Positions 52,892 through 63,589 of a stretch of 64,000 nt of DNA are shown here, in pieces; the first letter of the stretch is position 1; the number at the start of each line of letters is the position of its first letter. Location: assembly GCA_003707065.3 (NCBI GenBank), contig PPXM03000015.1, forward strand, positions 1 to 64,000, in the 5' to 3' direction. The notes below the pieces were generated by a model that ran no database searches, was not told the DNA's origin, and was given only the letters and a program-made list of their open reading frames with translations. Origin of the DNA: Trigonopsis variabilis. Its lineage: Eukaryota > Ascomycota > Trigonopsidomycetes > Trigonopsidales > Trigonopsidaceae. Position numbers and translations under genes: made by a program.

Positions 52892-54126
52892 CTATATCCA
52901 TTTTTGCACAATCGTAGCACCCACAACTCCTGCATCTTTCAAATTTTGTTCCCGGTCCGTGAGCTCGCGATTGGGAAAGGTCGTCTGAAGCACGTAAGAC
53001 CGCTCGCTCGGATATCTGGAATCAACGTAGTCGTATAGTTGGGATACTGGGCCCGAGCCTGAGAATCTTTGACGGACGCGCTGTCCATCACCTAGTCGAA
53101 TCTGCACAAGCGCATCGCCTTCTTGCAGCGGTTCAGCCTCGCTCTTTGCTGAAGACTGGGCTTTATCGCTAGACAAAGAAGAAGTCGAAGCAACCGCGCT
53201 AGAATTAGTTGTTTCTCCGGCTCCCCTGATTTGAGGTCCAGTAGATCCCAACTTACGTCCTGAACCCGCATAGGGATTGAATGGAGCAGCAGGGGGGACA
53301 TAGTCCTGATCCAACTTGGGAGCCACTCGAACGTCCACAGGCTGACCAGGACGGACATTAAATAGAGAGAGCGGAGCCCTACCCAGGTCGAAAGCACGCA
53401 ATATTTCTTTATTGGTAGGATCGTCATATCTCATCAAAGGGCCATCTTCAACCGTGAATCCATTCTTCCAGAACGTAAGTGTCCGTACAGCAGGCTCCGA
53501 ATCCTCATCCATGTCTGGAGAAGTAATAAGTTGGTTTCTAGGAAGGTGAGACTCCTCGCTTTCATCCCCAAGCATATGGCCAGTACCTCGAAAATGATTG
53601 ACTGCTCTAGGAGCTTCTTCAATTTCCCTTCCTCCTTGCTCAGCCTGACGGAGAATGCTATCTATCAGTGGATTGCGGTTGTTGTCATTATTATGAACAG
53701 CCAGACTGGACTTTTCTCCACCGGTGAACCAGTCGTCCTTATCATCTCGCTCAGGACGAGCAGAATCTCCTCTTATATCATTCAATGTAGCAACACGGGG
53801 TCTCATGTTAGCAACAGTCATGTTTGTTCTTCATACCCTGATGTATTTTGTCGGGTCGATGACCGACTGCCTGACGAGGCTTGTGGCGTTGAAGACCTCG
53901 ACCGTTGATTGATGCTATTGTTTGACGATCCAGGAACCGAAGACTGATGAGAATAGTAAAATTCAATACTAGACTAGCTTGTTAGTACAAGAGAAGCCAA
54001 GAAAGCACCCACAGTAAGATCCCAGTCGCACTGATCTAGACACCATTTAGCGGTGATATCATCCGCTTGAGTGAGTTGCTTAAACGACTCCAAAACTGTG
54101 TCTTGGTTTCCAGATTGTGAGCTCAT
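52892..54126 (-). CDS. SHP1: Cdc48/p97 cofactor p47 (Shp1), UBA-SEP-UBX
   Basis: Adaptor linking Cdc48 to ubiquitylated substrates in membrane fusion, ERAD and PP1 regulation. Model complement(join(52892..53801, 53837..53973, 54013..54126)), 386 aa; introns of 35 and 39 nt with GCTAAC/ACTAAC branch sites. The N-terminal UBA-like domain (QLTQADDITAKWCLDQCDWD, then LTSSIEFYYSH) is completed across intron 1. The SEP domain covers residues about 170-235 (LTFWKNGFTVEDGPLMRYDD, then EILRAFDLGRAPLSLF). The C-terminal UBX domain has the p97-binding loop VLQTTFPNRELTD and ends GATIVQKWI. The order and size match yeast Shp1 (423 aa) and human p47 (370 aa). Confidence 0.95.
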
Positions 54127-54692
54127 TTTTCGTGCGTTTAAGAAAAGTGATGAAGAGTCGATCTGGACCGAAGGAATAAGAACACTCCAAGGACGTTACC
54201 AAAGTTGGGAAGACATCACACTACGCATTCAACTCAGGCTGTGTCACACAGTGGTGAGTAGCGAGAGGACAACTTACGTAGAAGCCCGTGAAGATCAAAC
54301 ATAAGACCAGTTGATGGCTTGGAATTAGTCGCTCTGCTCCGAGTCATTATGCTCCTCGGTGGCACTGAGACTACGAGGATACATTGCAGGGTGACAGAAC
54401 CTCTGAACGAATGAAATCACTTCAATGGCTAAGCTAATACATAATCCAAACACTTCCAATTCGTATCATCTTCGACGTTGACCTTTTCGTGGTCGTTAAG
54501 TGGGAAGGGTCTTTCTCTGGGATCTTGGTACCTCTCTAAATTAGAGAGGGTCGATGGGTCAAGAGTATCGTTGCCTTTCTAGATTAGGTAGGGTAGGTCA
54601 ATGGAGTTGACATGGCCGCAGCCCAGGTGCTTACCCGGCTCAAGCGTGTTAAGAAAATTTCGTCCCTCACCGTTTGCAATCAACTACCAAAA
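54127..54692. other. Intergenic between divergent SHP1 and NOP10
   Basis: About 565 bp. A short palindromic phrase TACCTCTCTAAATTAGAGAGGG occurs near 54530-54550 (CCTCTCTAA/TTAGAGAGG), and a ~27 codon frame continuous with NOP10 begins at 54612. No gene of its own. Confidence 0.45.
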
Positions 54693-54924
54693 ATGCATCT
54701 CATGTATACTATTGGACCTGATGGCAAACGAGTTTACACTCTCAAGAAGCAGTTGGAAACCGGCGAGCTCACTAAGAGTGCTCATCCCGCCCGTTTCTCT
54801 CCAGATGACAAGTATTCTCGCCAGCGAGTGACTCTAAAGAAACGATACGGCCTCTTACTCAGTCAAAAACGTAAGTATTATATGGTAAATTTATCTGACT
54901 ATTATAGCGGCTCCCCAGTGGTGA
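54693..54924 (+). CDS. NOP10: H/ACA snoRNP protein Nop10
   Basis: Core protein of H/ACA snoRNPs and telomerase, linking Cbf5 to the guide RNA for rRNA pseudouridylation. Model join(54693..54870, 54908..54924), 64 aa; the 37 nt intron is GTAAGT..CTGACTATTATAG. The start at 54693 gives [20 protein letters not shown], which is where the family always starts. Then comes the near-invariant [20 protein letters not shown]. The spliced C-terminus is LLSQKPAPQW. Without splicing the frame would continue 29 codons with no family likeness. An in-frame ATG 27 codons upstream (54612) would add a basic extension ([20 protein letters not shown]) absent from the family; it is probably 5' leader. Confidence 0.93.
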
Positions 54925-55069
54925 AAATGCTAGCCGTTCTACCAATCAAAGGCTGAGTGACTTTCAAGTGTTATTGTGTACCATAGTGAAAAGACTTCTA
55001 TAGGGAAATTTTTACAGCTCTTGTTTTCAATAGCCATTCGCATTACTATCGTACAAGGAGCTAGGGTGA

Positions 55070-56548
55070 CTATCGCCTACGTCGAGCTACATTTGCGTTT
55101 CGACCCTTCCCCACATGAACACCGTCGCCATGATGCCTGAAAAGATCATTCTTTGCTCCCGAGATGGCAAAAGGACTAGCTCCGACGTCCGCACCTCCTC
55201 CAAACCATTCGTTCATCATCTTGTTCATTTGTCGTTTCTTCCATTCTTCGTGTTTGACGGCCTTCTCGTACTCGCGCTCATCCTCTCGAAGATTCAGTCC
55301 GTCGACATAGTGGGACTGTCGGCGACTGGCCTTGCTCTGAGGATTGGTCATGCTATATCGATCTCCCCTGTGATGCCACTCCATATTCTTTTTGAGGTGG
55401 ACGGTGAGTTTTCCAGTCTTGGATGACGTGGAAACAGTAACTCGAGTCAACGTAGCACCACCGCAGCTAGGACAGAACTTCCGAGGAATGGCAGTGTTAG
55501 AAGGTGGACAGAGCTTAAAACATCCATGACACCTTAGCATGTAGCTTTTGACAGTTTTGATCCGCAGTCCAGATGAAGAGTTAATCAGGTTCAAACCCAT
55601 TTGGAGAGCAACATTCTGCATGGCAAAATCATTAGTAGCAACGGCTGCTTTCATTCGTGCCTTTGTACCTTCAACCTCGTCTTGTTTCTCCTCCACTGTA
55701 TCGCCCTGAGCAACTGAAGTGAAATTTTCAGGTGTGATCCAGCCTTCGGCATCATCATCGTCATCTTCCAAATCAACGATCCCGCTGATCGTTCCAGACT
55801 CAGGTCGAGGTGTGCTGCTGGTTTCGTGGCTCTCTGCTTTCTTTGTAACATCAGCGTTTTCCTTAACCGCTCTCTTCTTGGCTCGTCTTGACTTTGCTCG
55901 AGTTTTAGTTGGTTTTCTAGCAACCTCTACCCAACCGTCATCTTCGTCTTCATCGTCGTCTTCCAAGCCTTCAGGACTCGCATTTTGCTCGCTCCTGGCC
56001 AGTTCACCAGGCTTTTCTGTTACTTTTGAACCTTTATCAGAGGATAGATCAATATTTATGGTACTTTCAGGCCCTTTACTTTCCAGATTGAGATCCCTCA
56101 TCAACTCTGCTGCTTCCTCAGGCGTGTCGACATTTTTTTCCTCTTCTTCTCGCTTTTCTAGCACCAAGTCAATGGTATCCTCCTTTTTAGGTGCTGGACC
56201 ATTGATTCGACTGCCGGGAGAGCTTCGTAACCGCCAATCCCCCCCATTAAGTTCGACCTCCAGATCTCGACACAACGCCAACACCCCCAAATCGGTAACT
56301 GACAAAACAGAATAATCTCCAGTCATGCGAGCAAAGTCTGAAACGGCTTTCACAGACTCAGTTGACGGCTGTCGTACAACTAGGCGATCTCCCCATAGCT
56401 CGAGATTCTTTCGCGCTTGTTCGTCACGAATCTCCCCGTACACTAGTGGCGTCGTATAAAATTTGTCGGCAAGAGAGCTCAAAGATGAAAGGCCTTGTGT
56501 AATTAACGGCCCAGCATCCACTACCAAGGAATCTATAGAGTGCGCCAT
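55070..56548 (-). CDS. NOB1: 20S pre-rRNA D-site endonuclease Nob1
   Basis: Makes the final cut forming the 3' end of 18S rRNA in the cytoplasm. 492 aa, intronless, start MAHSIDSLVVDAGPLITQG. The PIN domain (residues 1-105) shows its acidic active-site residues: D11 in VVDAGPLI, E in YGEIRDE, and Asp residues in TGDYSVLSVTDLGVLALC. A long acidic, low-complexity middle (DDDEDEDDGWVEVARKPTKT) separates it from a zinc ribbon, CHGCFKL...FCPSCGG. The C-terminal basic part includes NPQSKASRRQSHYVDGLNLR and the RNA-binding tail ending RRRR. All catalytic and metal ligands are intact. A similar order is seen in yeast Nob1 (459 aa). Confidence 0.96.
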   Translation of the reverse strand: MAHSIDSLVVDAGPLITQGLSSLSSLADKFYTTPLVYGEIRDEQARKNLELWGDRLVVRQPSTESVKAVSDFARMTGDYSVLSVTDLGVLALCRDLEVELNGGDWRLRSSPGSRINGPAPKKEDTIDLVLEKREEEEKNVDTPEEAAELMRDLNLESKGPESTINIDLSSDKGSKVTEKPGELARSEQNASPEGLEDDDEDEDDGWVEVARKPTKTRAKSRRAKKRAVKENADVTKKAESHETSSTPRPESGTISGIVDLEDDDDDAEGWITPENFTSVAQGDTVEEKQDEVEGTKARMKAAVATNDFAMQNVALQMGLNLINSSSGLRIKTVKSYMLRCHGCFKLCPPSNTAIPRKFCPSCGGATLTRVTVSTSSKTGKLTVHLKKNMEWHHRGDRYSMTNPQSKASRRQSHYVDGLNLREDEREYEKAVKHEEWKKRQMNKMMNEWFGGGADVGASPFAISGAKNDLFRHHGDGVHVGKGRNANVARRRR

Positions 56549-56669
56549 GGTGTTCTTGGGAGCAGACTGAAGAAATTTTTCCCATGGATACGCCGCAGCA
56601 AAACTCCCAACGAGTCTGCTTGGTGCTACACTTGGTCAACTTGTATCCGTTTCAACTATCTTGACTAAA

Positions 56670-58525
56670 TTATTGTACATTTCTTAATAACGTCTTCTGT
56701 AACATGTCCGATCGATGTGCTCGAGCAAGCTTAGACACCTGCGAGACCATCATACCAAGACAGCGAACCTCGTCTGCAGTGCCGTCGCCGGCCACTCTCA
56801 GCTGTTGTCCGTAAAGGTTCTTGTGAATATCATTAGCAAAGTGCAGATACAAGTCTTCGGTCAACAAATGCCGTTTCAAGCCTTTGATTTTAGTCGGAAG
56901 CTGCGAGTAGCTTGTGCCAAGTTGGATACAGACATTCTAGTATGTTAGTCGGGAGCTGCCTAAGATGATACCTTTATTGTATTTGCCAAGTCAACGTTGC
57001 CCATCTGATCGACCTTGTTCAGTTCAAGTTTTTCATATAGATCGGTTGGGCTCAATTTGGAAGCTTTAATAGTCAATACCTTAAGTTGAAAGTTGATACT
57101 TACATGGAAGACTCTCTGGTGTTATCGGTTTTGAACTTCCTTTCAGCTGTGATAGCTCACGTTCGAGCTCATCAATTCGTCTTCTCAAATCTTCGCTTGA
57201 TTGATGCTGGGTTTCGTCGACATGGGATGTTGCCATTGGAGGGTGCGCACTGTTAGTGCTGCTAGAATCCGGAGTTGCAGGTGATGACACTTTGATATGA
57301 TCGATGCCACTTGGAGAAGTTAATATTTCTTTATTTGGTTGATCTGTCTGCTCTCGAGATGTGGGAACTGGTTTCGAATGGTGTTGCAGGGACATGAGAC
57401 TGTGCACCAGAGCCCGCAAGTTCTTGACGTCTAGAGAAGTCTCGGAAAGTTCCTTTTGAATTCGAGCGTTGGTGTTCATGGCGGCAGTGAAAGATTGAAG
57501 TAGAGCGGCATAATCAAGATTCGACGGGGCAGCCGTTCCAGGCGCGGGAGGTTCTTCAGGAGTGGGAAAGGGGATCTCTCCATCTGAATTTTCAGACAGA
57601 TCCAGAAGGTCTTCACTATGAAGGGATGACACGGGACTAACGTTGTCCGGTGTGCTGACCTTTGTCTCTGGAGCCTGCTGGGTTTGTCTGTCATCTTGCT
57701 TGCGGGTCTCGTTACCAGTAGGCTTGAAATACTTGTGTTCCATGTCAGCCCCGACGGCTGGCCCGACTGGAATCTCCAAAGCCTCGATTTGAGTCTGACT
57801 CGGCTTTGAAATTATTGGCTCGAGCTCGATGTCACTTTGGCTTGGTTTGGAAATAGGCTCGAGCTCAATTTGAAGCTTCTCTGGTACAGTCTTATCTCTA
57901 TTTTCTTGGAAAGGTATGTTGCCGCTAACGTTTCGACTTGCAGTAGAAGAGAAGTGCTTTGACTTGACGTTGTTTACTACCAGTGGATTCGTATCCTGTT
58001 CGTAATCGGTCGACGTAACATCAGCCAGTACATGAAATTTTTTTGGGAGTTTGGGCACGTTCAAGAATATCTCGTCCTCTTCAGCGGTTTGTTCTAGAGC
58101 AGGTTCTTTCATCGACTGCCGAGTAGTTGGCGATGCCCTGGGCTCATCCAAAAGCTGGGGCTCATCTTCCTGTTCTTTCGGCACTAATTGGGCAATTTTG
58201 TATTCTTTTTCTTTTGGCACAACCGGTGAGTCAGGAAACAAGGCCTTGTTATCGAATTCTTGCGCAACTTTAAGAAGTCGATCTATCTCAGTCGGATGCT
58301 CTTTGATAAGGTTAGGACACTTGTTTGGAGAAGATACCTACTTTCGTTGAGATAAAATGGCGAGCTATCAAAGACGGAATCGCTCTGCCACCTAAAATCT
58401 GTAGATTCAGTGTGATCAGACACCGACATTGCTCTATTGCTTGTTGATGACCGTCGGTGAGCTGGGTTGTTTACATCGGCGTAGCTGTAACGCTGGCGAT
58501 TAGAGAGCAACGACTGATCTGGCAA
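56670..58525 (-). CDS. Unrecognised Ser/Pro/Glu-rich protein with coiled coil and conserved-looking C-terminus
   Basis: Not recognised. Model complement(join(56670..56936, 56972..57063, 57104..58300, 58342..58525)): introns of 35, 40 and 41 nt, all in phase. Coding-like sequence reaches 58525 and a little beyond but without ATG; either an upstream exon supplies the start or the ATG at 58429 (MSVSDHTEST) is used, giving 547 aa. The middle is disordered, with a tandem repeat (LEPISKPSQSDI / LEPIISKPSQTQI). A coiled coil (SSEDLRRRIDELERELSQLK) follows. The last ~115 residues look folded: SPTDLYEKLELNKVDQMGNV, DLANTIKNVCIQLGTSYSQL, LTEDLYLHFANDIHKNLYGQ. The layout suits a cytoskeletal or spindle-pole scaffold, but that is a guess. 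Confidence 0.7.
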
Positions 58526-58756
58526 TGATCTGAATACCAGAGAGGATCTTTCCCGTCTGGTTTATTTACAAACGAAGGTGAGTGTTGATATGATAAGGCG
58601 ACTGTATAAAGTAATCGAGCCTGACAGGCATAGTTGATAAAGAGCTACGATCCAATCACCGGCGCAAATAGTAGTCTATGTACAATAGTCTCCCCAAGAC
58701 TCGCGTCCGAGCAAGAAGAATTCCAAGATATTGTTTTGAGCAAGGCCTCCAGTTGA

Positions 58757-59476
58757 TTATGACTTGTGAAGTTTTGCTTGGTTGAGAGGATTGGTGGGAT
58801 ACTTTTCAGCAATGGCGCGGAGTCCTCGGGGCCCAGAGATGATGCGGTCGATGACAAACTGTCGAGCAACATCAGCACCGCAGTGGAGCATGACAGCCCC
58901 GACAAGGGCTTCAATGGCGAGTGCCGTGATCTTGCGCTCCCCACTGGCATTGGGATCCAGTAGGCTTTTATCCCGCTTTGTCCAACGGACCTTATCCGCA
59001 ATATGGTTTATTTCGGCAAAGATCCCAATTGTAACTCGAGAGAACATATCGTTGGTTGTCGTATCCACGATTTCTGATACGTTTTTATGAGGAAAGGAGG
59101 AAGGAGAGGAAGCTCGTGAAGATGAAACATAATCATAAATCACAAATCGTAAAAATGCAGATCCAACTATGGACAAAGTTTCGTTATAAGGACAGACGCC
59201 GGTCTTGAAACTTTTATGGGTCAGGCTCTGAAGAATCAGATCATTCGGCAATTGGATATTATCGCCCAAAACGTCCTGCACGCTCTTGACCATCACATCC
59301 TTAGACACCTTATTGAAGATCTGACTGGCCCGGAATTCTTCATCTGGTAATTGATCTTCTGCTGTTGGTCGGACGCCAGACGATAAACCCTTGAGTCTCC
59401 CTCCTTGAATATATACAACCGTCCTTCGGAACAACGGAAACGGACGCACGACGGCCCTTAATACCGTACGTGACAT
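58757..59476 (-). CDS. MRPL15: Mitochondrial ribosomal protein mL57 (MRPL15 type, inactive RNase III fold)
   Basis: Large-subunit mitoribosome protein with an RNase III-like domain. 239 aa, intronless, start MSRTVLRAVVRPFPLFRRTV, an Arg-rich presequence. The RNase III signature region reads LILQSLTHKSFKTGVCPYNE then TLSIVGSAFLRFVIYDY. The usual catalytic NERLEFLGD is here NETLSIVGS, so the active-site acids are lost and the protein should be structural. AIEALVGAVMLHCG matches the second conserved helix. The size fits yeast MRPL15 (253 aa). A role in the mitoribosome is by family; distinguishing mL57 from mL44 rests on length and lack of a dsRNA-binding domain. Confidence 0.82.
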   Translation of the reverse strand: MSRTVLRAVVRPFPLFRRTVVYIQGGRLKGLSSGVRPTAEDQLPDEEFRASQIFNKVSKDVMVKSVQDVLGDNIQLPNDLILQSLTHKSFKTGVCPYNETLSIVGSAFLRFVIYDYVSSSRASSPSSFPHKNVSEIVDTTTNDMFSRVTIGIFAEINHIADKVRWTKRDKSLLDPNASGERKITALAIEALVGAVMLHCGADVARQFVIDRIISGPRGLRAIAEKYPTNPLNQAKLHKS

Positions 59477-59883
59477 TCTTTAAGGAAGAATGAGCGGGCT
59501 GGTACTAGAAGCTGGCTGAAGGAAAAGTTTTTGGTGGTTGCCAGGCACCAATCCAACCGGGAGCGACAAGGTCGTCCTCGACTTGAAGAGCCAGTCAGGT
59601 CACTTACAGCGCTGAATATCGGCAAGTCACAGTGCTAGTGCACTTTGATTGACTATATTTTCTGTAGAAAGCGGGTGACTTCAAATGTCAGTCACGATAG
59701 AAAGTTCTCCTCCATTCTCGGTGCTGAATACTTTCAACCAGGCAATATACACTAGAAAGTCACTCGATATTGTCTAATTACTTCAATCCATTCTCCATTG
59801 CAGTATGTAGAAATCCTGTGTTCTATCACTTGACGTGTTTCTTGCACCCCATACAGAGCGTTGTGCATCCATCATTTACATCA
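59477..59883. other. Shared promoter region of MRPL15 and ERG7
   Basis: About 405 bp between divergent start codons. The frame of ERG7 is open upstream to 59770, with another ATG-less start, but the family start fits 59884. No clear TATA box. Confidence 0.45.
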
Positions 59884-62103
59884 ATGGCCTTCGTCTCCGA
59901 TAGATTTGGTCTTCCGAAGACAGATCTAACTCGATGGAGACTACATGCAGACGATGATGGTCGTCAATACTGGGTGTATCTCTCTCCTGAAGATTCAGCC
60001 CGGTCAGGCCAGTCTGTTTATGAACGATATACGCTCGGTCTGGATACTGTAAGAAGCCTAAATACTCGGAGACACTGACATCAGGGGCTCCCTAATCTTC
60101 CCAGGGCGAGAAATAGTCTCGATGCGTGTCGCAATGGATTAAAATTCTTCAAAGAGCTGCAGCTTGAACCGGGGTTCTGGTCGTGCCTCTATGATGGCCC
60201 GATGTTTCTCACTGGCGGAGCTGTTATAGTCCATTACGTGACTAAGACGCCGATTCCGGAGCCAATGAAGATAGAAATGGTTCGATACCTTGCTAACAAA
60301 GCCAATCCTTACGATGGAGGCTGGGGTCTTCACACAGAGGACAAGTCGACTGTGTTTGGCACAGCTCTCAACTATGTCATGTTGCGACTCTTGGGTGTCG
60401 ATGCAGACCATCCTGTTGCTCGCAAAGCTCGAGGGACGCTTCATTCTATGGGCGGTGCTCTTGGATCTCCTCACTGGGGTAAAGTGTGGCTGGCCATCCT
60501 CGGAGTCTACGACTGGTCAGGCGTTAATCCCGTTCCTCCAGAGCTTTGGCTACTACCATACTTTATTCCAATTCACCCTGGACGATGGTGGGTACACACG
60601 CGGGCGGTCTACTTGCCAATGGGATATCTCTATTCGAAGCGATTTTCTCCTCCAACTGATGACCTCCTTCGCTCGATTCGACAAGAATTATACTGTCAGC
60701 CATACGAGACTATTGATTTTGCAAAGCATCGCAATACTGTGTCTGAGATTGACGTATATTATCCGCATACGAAAATTCTTGATATTGCCAATAATTTCTT
60801 GAACGTCTGGAACAACAAGCTCGAGCCTCAGTGGCTTAAAGACAAGGCCAATGAGGAGGTCTGGAACCAGATAGAAATTGAGTTTGAGAATACAGGTTAT
60901 GGCTGTATTGCTCCCATCAACTTGTCCCTAAACTGCTTGGTGGCGTATATAGAGAAAGGAAAGCAATCGGTCGAGTTTGAAAAGAGTTTGGATCGGTTCA
61001 AAGACTACATGTACATGTCACCTGAAGGGATGATGATGGACGGCACCGACGGAGTTCAGGTCTGGGATACAAGTTTTGCTTTGCAATGCCTTGTGGAGAC
61101 TGGATTTGCAAAAGATGCAGAATTCAAAGATACTGTAGACAAGGCGTTTATGTTTTTGGAACGGTCTCAAATCATGGACCCCGTCAAAGGCGAGTATCGG
61201 GATGAACGAATAGGTGCCTGGCCTTTTTCAAAACGATCGCAAGGATACACTGTCTCTGATACTACCTCGGAAGCTATGAAAGCAGTCCTAATGGTGCAGA
61301 GCCTTCCCGAATTTTCACATTTCAAGGATGTTCTCCCCAAAGAACGTCTGTTCAAGAGTGTTGACTTGTTACTATCTTTACAGAACGATAGCTTCTGCAA
61401 GGGCAGTTTTGCATCTTATGAAAGGATCAAGGCTCCTCCTGCCTTGGAAGCCATTAATCCTGCTGAAGTTTTTGGTAATATCATGACGGAATTCCCTTAC
61501 GTTGAATGTAGCGATTCCGTGGTCATTGGACTTTCATATTTCACAAAGTTTTATGATTACCGATCAAATGAGATCAAGAACGCTATCAAAAAAGCGTGCG
61601 ACTTTATCAAGCATACTCAAAGAGAAGACGGAGGTTGGTTTGGTTCCTGGGGGATATGCTTCTCTTACGCTCATATGTTTGCAATTGAGGCGCTATCGTT
61701 CCAGGGAGAATCTTATGAAAATAGCGAATCTGTTCGAAAAGGCTGTGAATTCTTCATTTGGAGACAAAATTCAGACGGTGGATGGGGTGAAAGCATCCGA
61801 TCAAGTGAGGTGGCTTCATTTATCCCTGAAACCCACTCTCAAGTGGTCCAAACCTCTTGGATTGTCTTAGCGCTGATGTATGCAAAGTACCCCGATACAG
61901 ATGTGATTGGACGAGCCATAGATTTTATTAGAGAGCGGCAGTTAGCGGATGGATCCTGGGCTCAGGAGGAGATAGAAGGCCAATTCAACATGAGCTGCAT
62001 GATTCGATATCCAAATTATAAGTTTTACTTTCCCGCGAAAGCTTTAGGAATCTACTCGAGGGAATATGAAAAGACACATGAGCACAGCCGCGATCGACGT
62101 TAG
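59884..62103 (+). CDS. ERG7: Lanosterol synthase (oxidosqualene cyclase)
   Basis: Cyclises 2,3-oxidosqualene to lanosterol in ergosterol synthesis, on lipid droplets/ER. Model join(59884..60048, 60085..62103), 727 aa (yeast 731). The 36 nt intron joins YTLGLDTGLPNLPRARNSLD. Start MAFVSDRFGLPKTDLTRWRL. Landmarks: FWSCLYDGPMFLTGG, and QW repeats QREDGGWFGSWGICF, QNSDGGWGES and RQLADGSWAQEEIEGQFNMS. The catalytic-acid motif, normally DCTAE in this family, reads DTTSE (D447 by count): the Asp is kept but the neighbouring Cys is Thr. SYAHMFAIEALSF and the terminal FPNYKFYFPAKALG-type block (exact: YPNYKFYFPAKALGIY) are present. The protein looks intact. Confidence 0.96.
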
Positions 62104-62195
62104 CGAGGCGAAGAGTCATTAATTGCGAGTTCTAATGAAAAAAATGTGATAGGAAAAGGATAAAGATCACGGTCGTAACTATATACAAATATGAA

Positions 62196-63380
62196 CTAGA
62201 CGCTTTGATCACGTAGCTGCTTAAGATAGGCCACAAATTCGGCCGGCCCTAGTTTAGCTTGAGCACTTGTGCGTCCAGGCAAGTATTCGATTTTGCCATT
62301 GAGAGGGTTGAATTTCTTGATGAGACCAATCTTTTTTTCCTTAGCCAAGCGTAGTAGAGTGGGTCTATCTGTGATAATGGAGGCCATTTCAGGCGTCATC
62401 ATGCGGATGAAGCGAGAGGACAGGCTTCGTTTTGTCTTGACGGGAATTCGAACATCAGAGATGAGGGAGCGGATCTTTTCTATATCGGCATACGTTCCTG
62501 ACTCGGACAATCTCGTTAGTTCGGGCAAGAGGGAGGAAACATAAGCGAAAAGTTCCTCGCCAGCAAGAGGTGTGAGTTCTTCACCGACCTCTTTCTCACG
62601 CAAGCCCATTACGGTCTTGTACTGACTAATCAACTCTTGAGCCTTGTCTGAGGTATATCTTCCGCCTGCCTTGTCAAACTCGACTTCTTCCACAAAGAGG
62701 AATTCAGCCTCTTTGAACGCCTCCAAAGGCTTCCGACCTGAATGCCGTAGTTTCGCTTCGATATCAAGCTGGGCACCTGCAGCCTCTAAGAGAGAAGAGT
62801 CGGCTCCACTTTTAGAAATGAATTCTTCTCCTAGAGTCTTTCGTCGTTCTTGACGAGCAGCCTCTCGTTCTTCCAAAAGTTTAGTGACCCTATTCAACCC
62901 CAATTGCTCCTGTCGAAGCATTCGGCTCTTTTCTCTCTGTGCTTGTTCGGCTTGTTCTATGGGAGTCAATCCTAATCGGCGTCTTCGGGGAGCAAAGTGA
63001 GGTGTCGGTAAATCGTATTCTTTTTTCAGTGCAACTCCCACAAATCTGCGCTTAGGATGGAACGGATCAAGATAAAACTTGACCCAACCAGGCTCTCGAG
63101 CATGGATTGTATGATCTCTCCCGATATACGTATTCTCTCCACAAAAGAACTTGGTTCCTCGTTGCCGCACAATGATATCACCGACATTCACCTTGGAGTT
63201 CTGCCCTCGTTTGACGCCTAATCGCCGTCCGGCCGTGTCGCGAATATTTGATGTCGACCCTGCTCCATGCTTGGTGGCCGTTCGAACCAAGACCAACGAC
63301 AGACTTGGCGACTCTGTCTTAGAAATGGACAAAATCGGCCGAGAAAACAAGTTTATCCGGCTCCAAAGTGAGGATTTCAT
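62196..63380 (-). CDS. MRP7: Mitochondrial ribosomal protein bL27m (MRP7 type)
   Basis: Large-subunit mitoribosome protein near the peptidyl-transferase centre. 394 aa, intronless (yeast Mrp7/MRPL2 is 371 aa; bacterial L27 only ~85). The presequence MKSSLWSRINLFSRPILSIS precedes the L27 domain, which starts at the mature end RTATKHGAGSTSNIRDTAGR. Then GVKRGQNSKVNVGDIIVRQR, GTKFFCGENTYIGRDHTIHA and FHPKRRFVGVAL follow, all typical. After residue about 130 comes a long fungus-specific helical extension, rich in Glu/Arg (REKSRMLRQEQLGLNRVTKL), with a folded-looking C-terminal part (RFIRMMTPEMASIITDRPTL). The function of the extension is by analogy with yeast only. Divergent from the 63590 gene (209 bp). 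Confidence 0.95.
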   Translation of the reverse strand: MKSSLWSRINLFSRPILSISKTESPSLSLVLVRTATKHGAGSTSNIRDTAGRRLGVKRGQNSKVNVGDIIVRQRGTKFFCGENTYIGRDHTIHAREPGWVKFYLDPFHPKRRFVGVALKKEYDLPTPHFAPRRRRLGLTPIEQAEQAQREKSRMLRQEQLGLNRVTKLLEEREAARQERRKTLGEEFISKSGADSSLLEAAGAQLDIEAKLRHSGRKPLEAFKEAEFLFVEEVEFDKAGGRYTSDKAQELISQYKTVMGLREKEVGEELTPLAGEELFAYVSSLLPELTRLSESGTYADIEKIRSLISDVRIPVKTKRSLSSRFIRMMTPEMASIITDRPTLLRLAKEKKIGLIKKFNPLNGKIEYLPGRTSAQAKLGPAEFVAYLKQLRDQSV

Positions 63381-63589
63381 TATTACTCTGGCTCGTGACC
63401 AATAGCCAGCGTTTTATTCAGTCCTGATCTAGCCGAAGAATTGGTTGTCTTGCCAAATTTTGTTGCTCGCTGTCACCACCAAACCCGTTACCCGGTTCGA
63501 CGTCCAGTGAGGTAGCAGGGCAAGGCCTTGTATACGGAACCTGACCTCGCCTATATTAATAAGGCGATTTGCATCATTGTTGCAGTATT

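Noticed and set aside
55719-56315. A 198-codon Ser-rich frame on the plus strand opposite NOB1
   Set aside because: It mirrors NOB1's acidic middle region, has no family likeness, and NOB1 is certain on the other strand.
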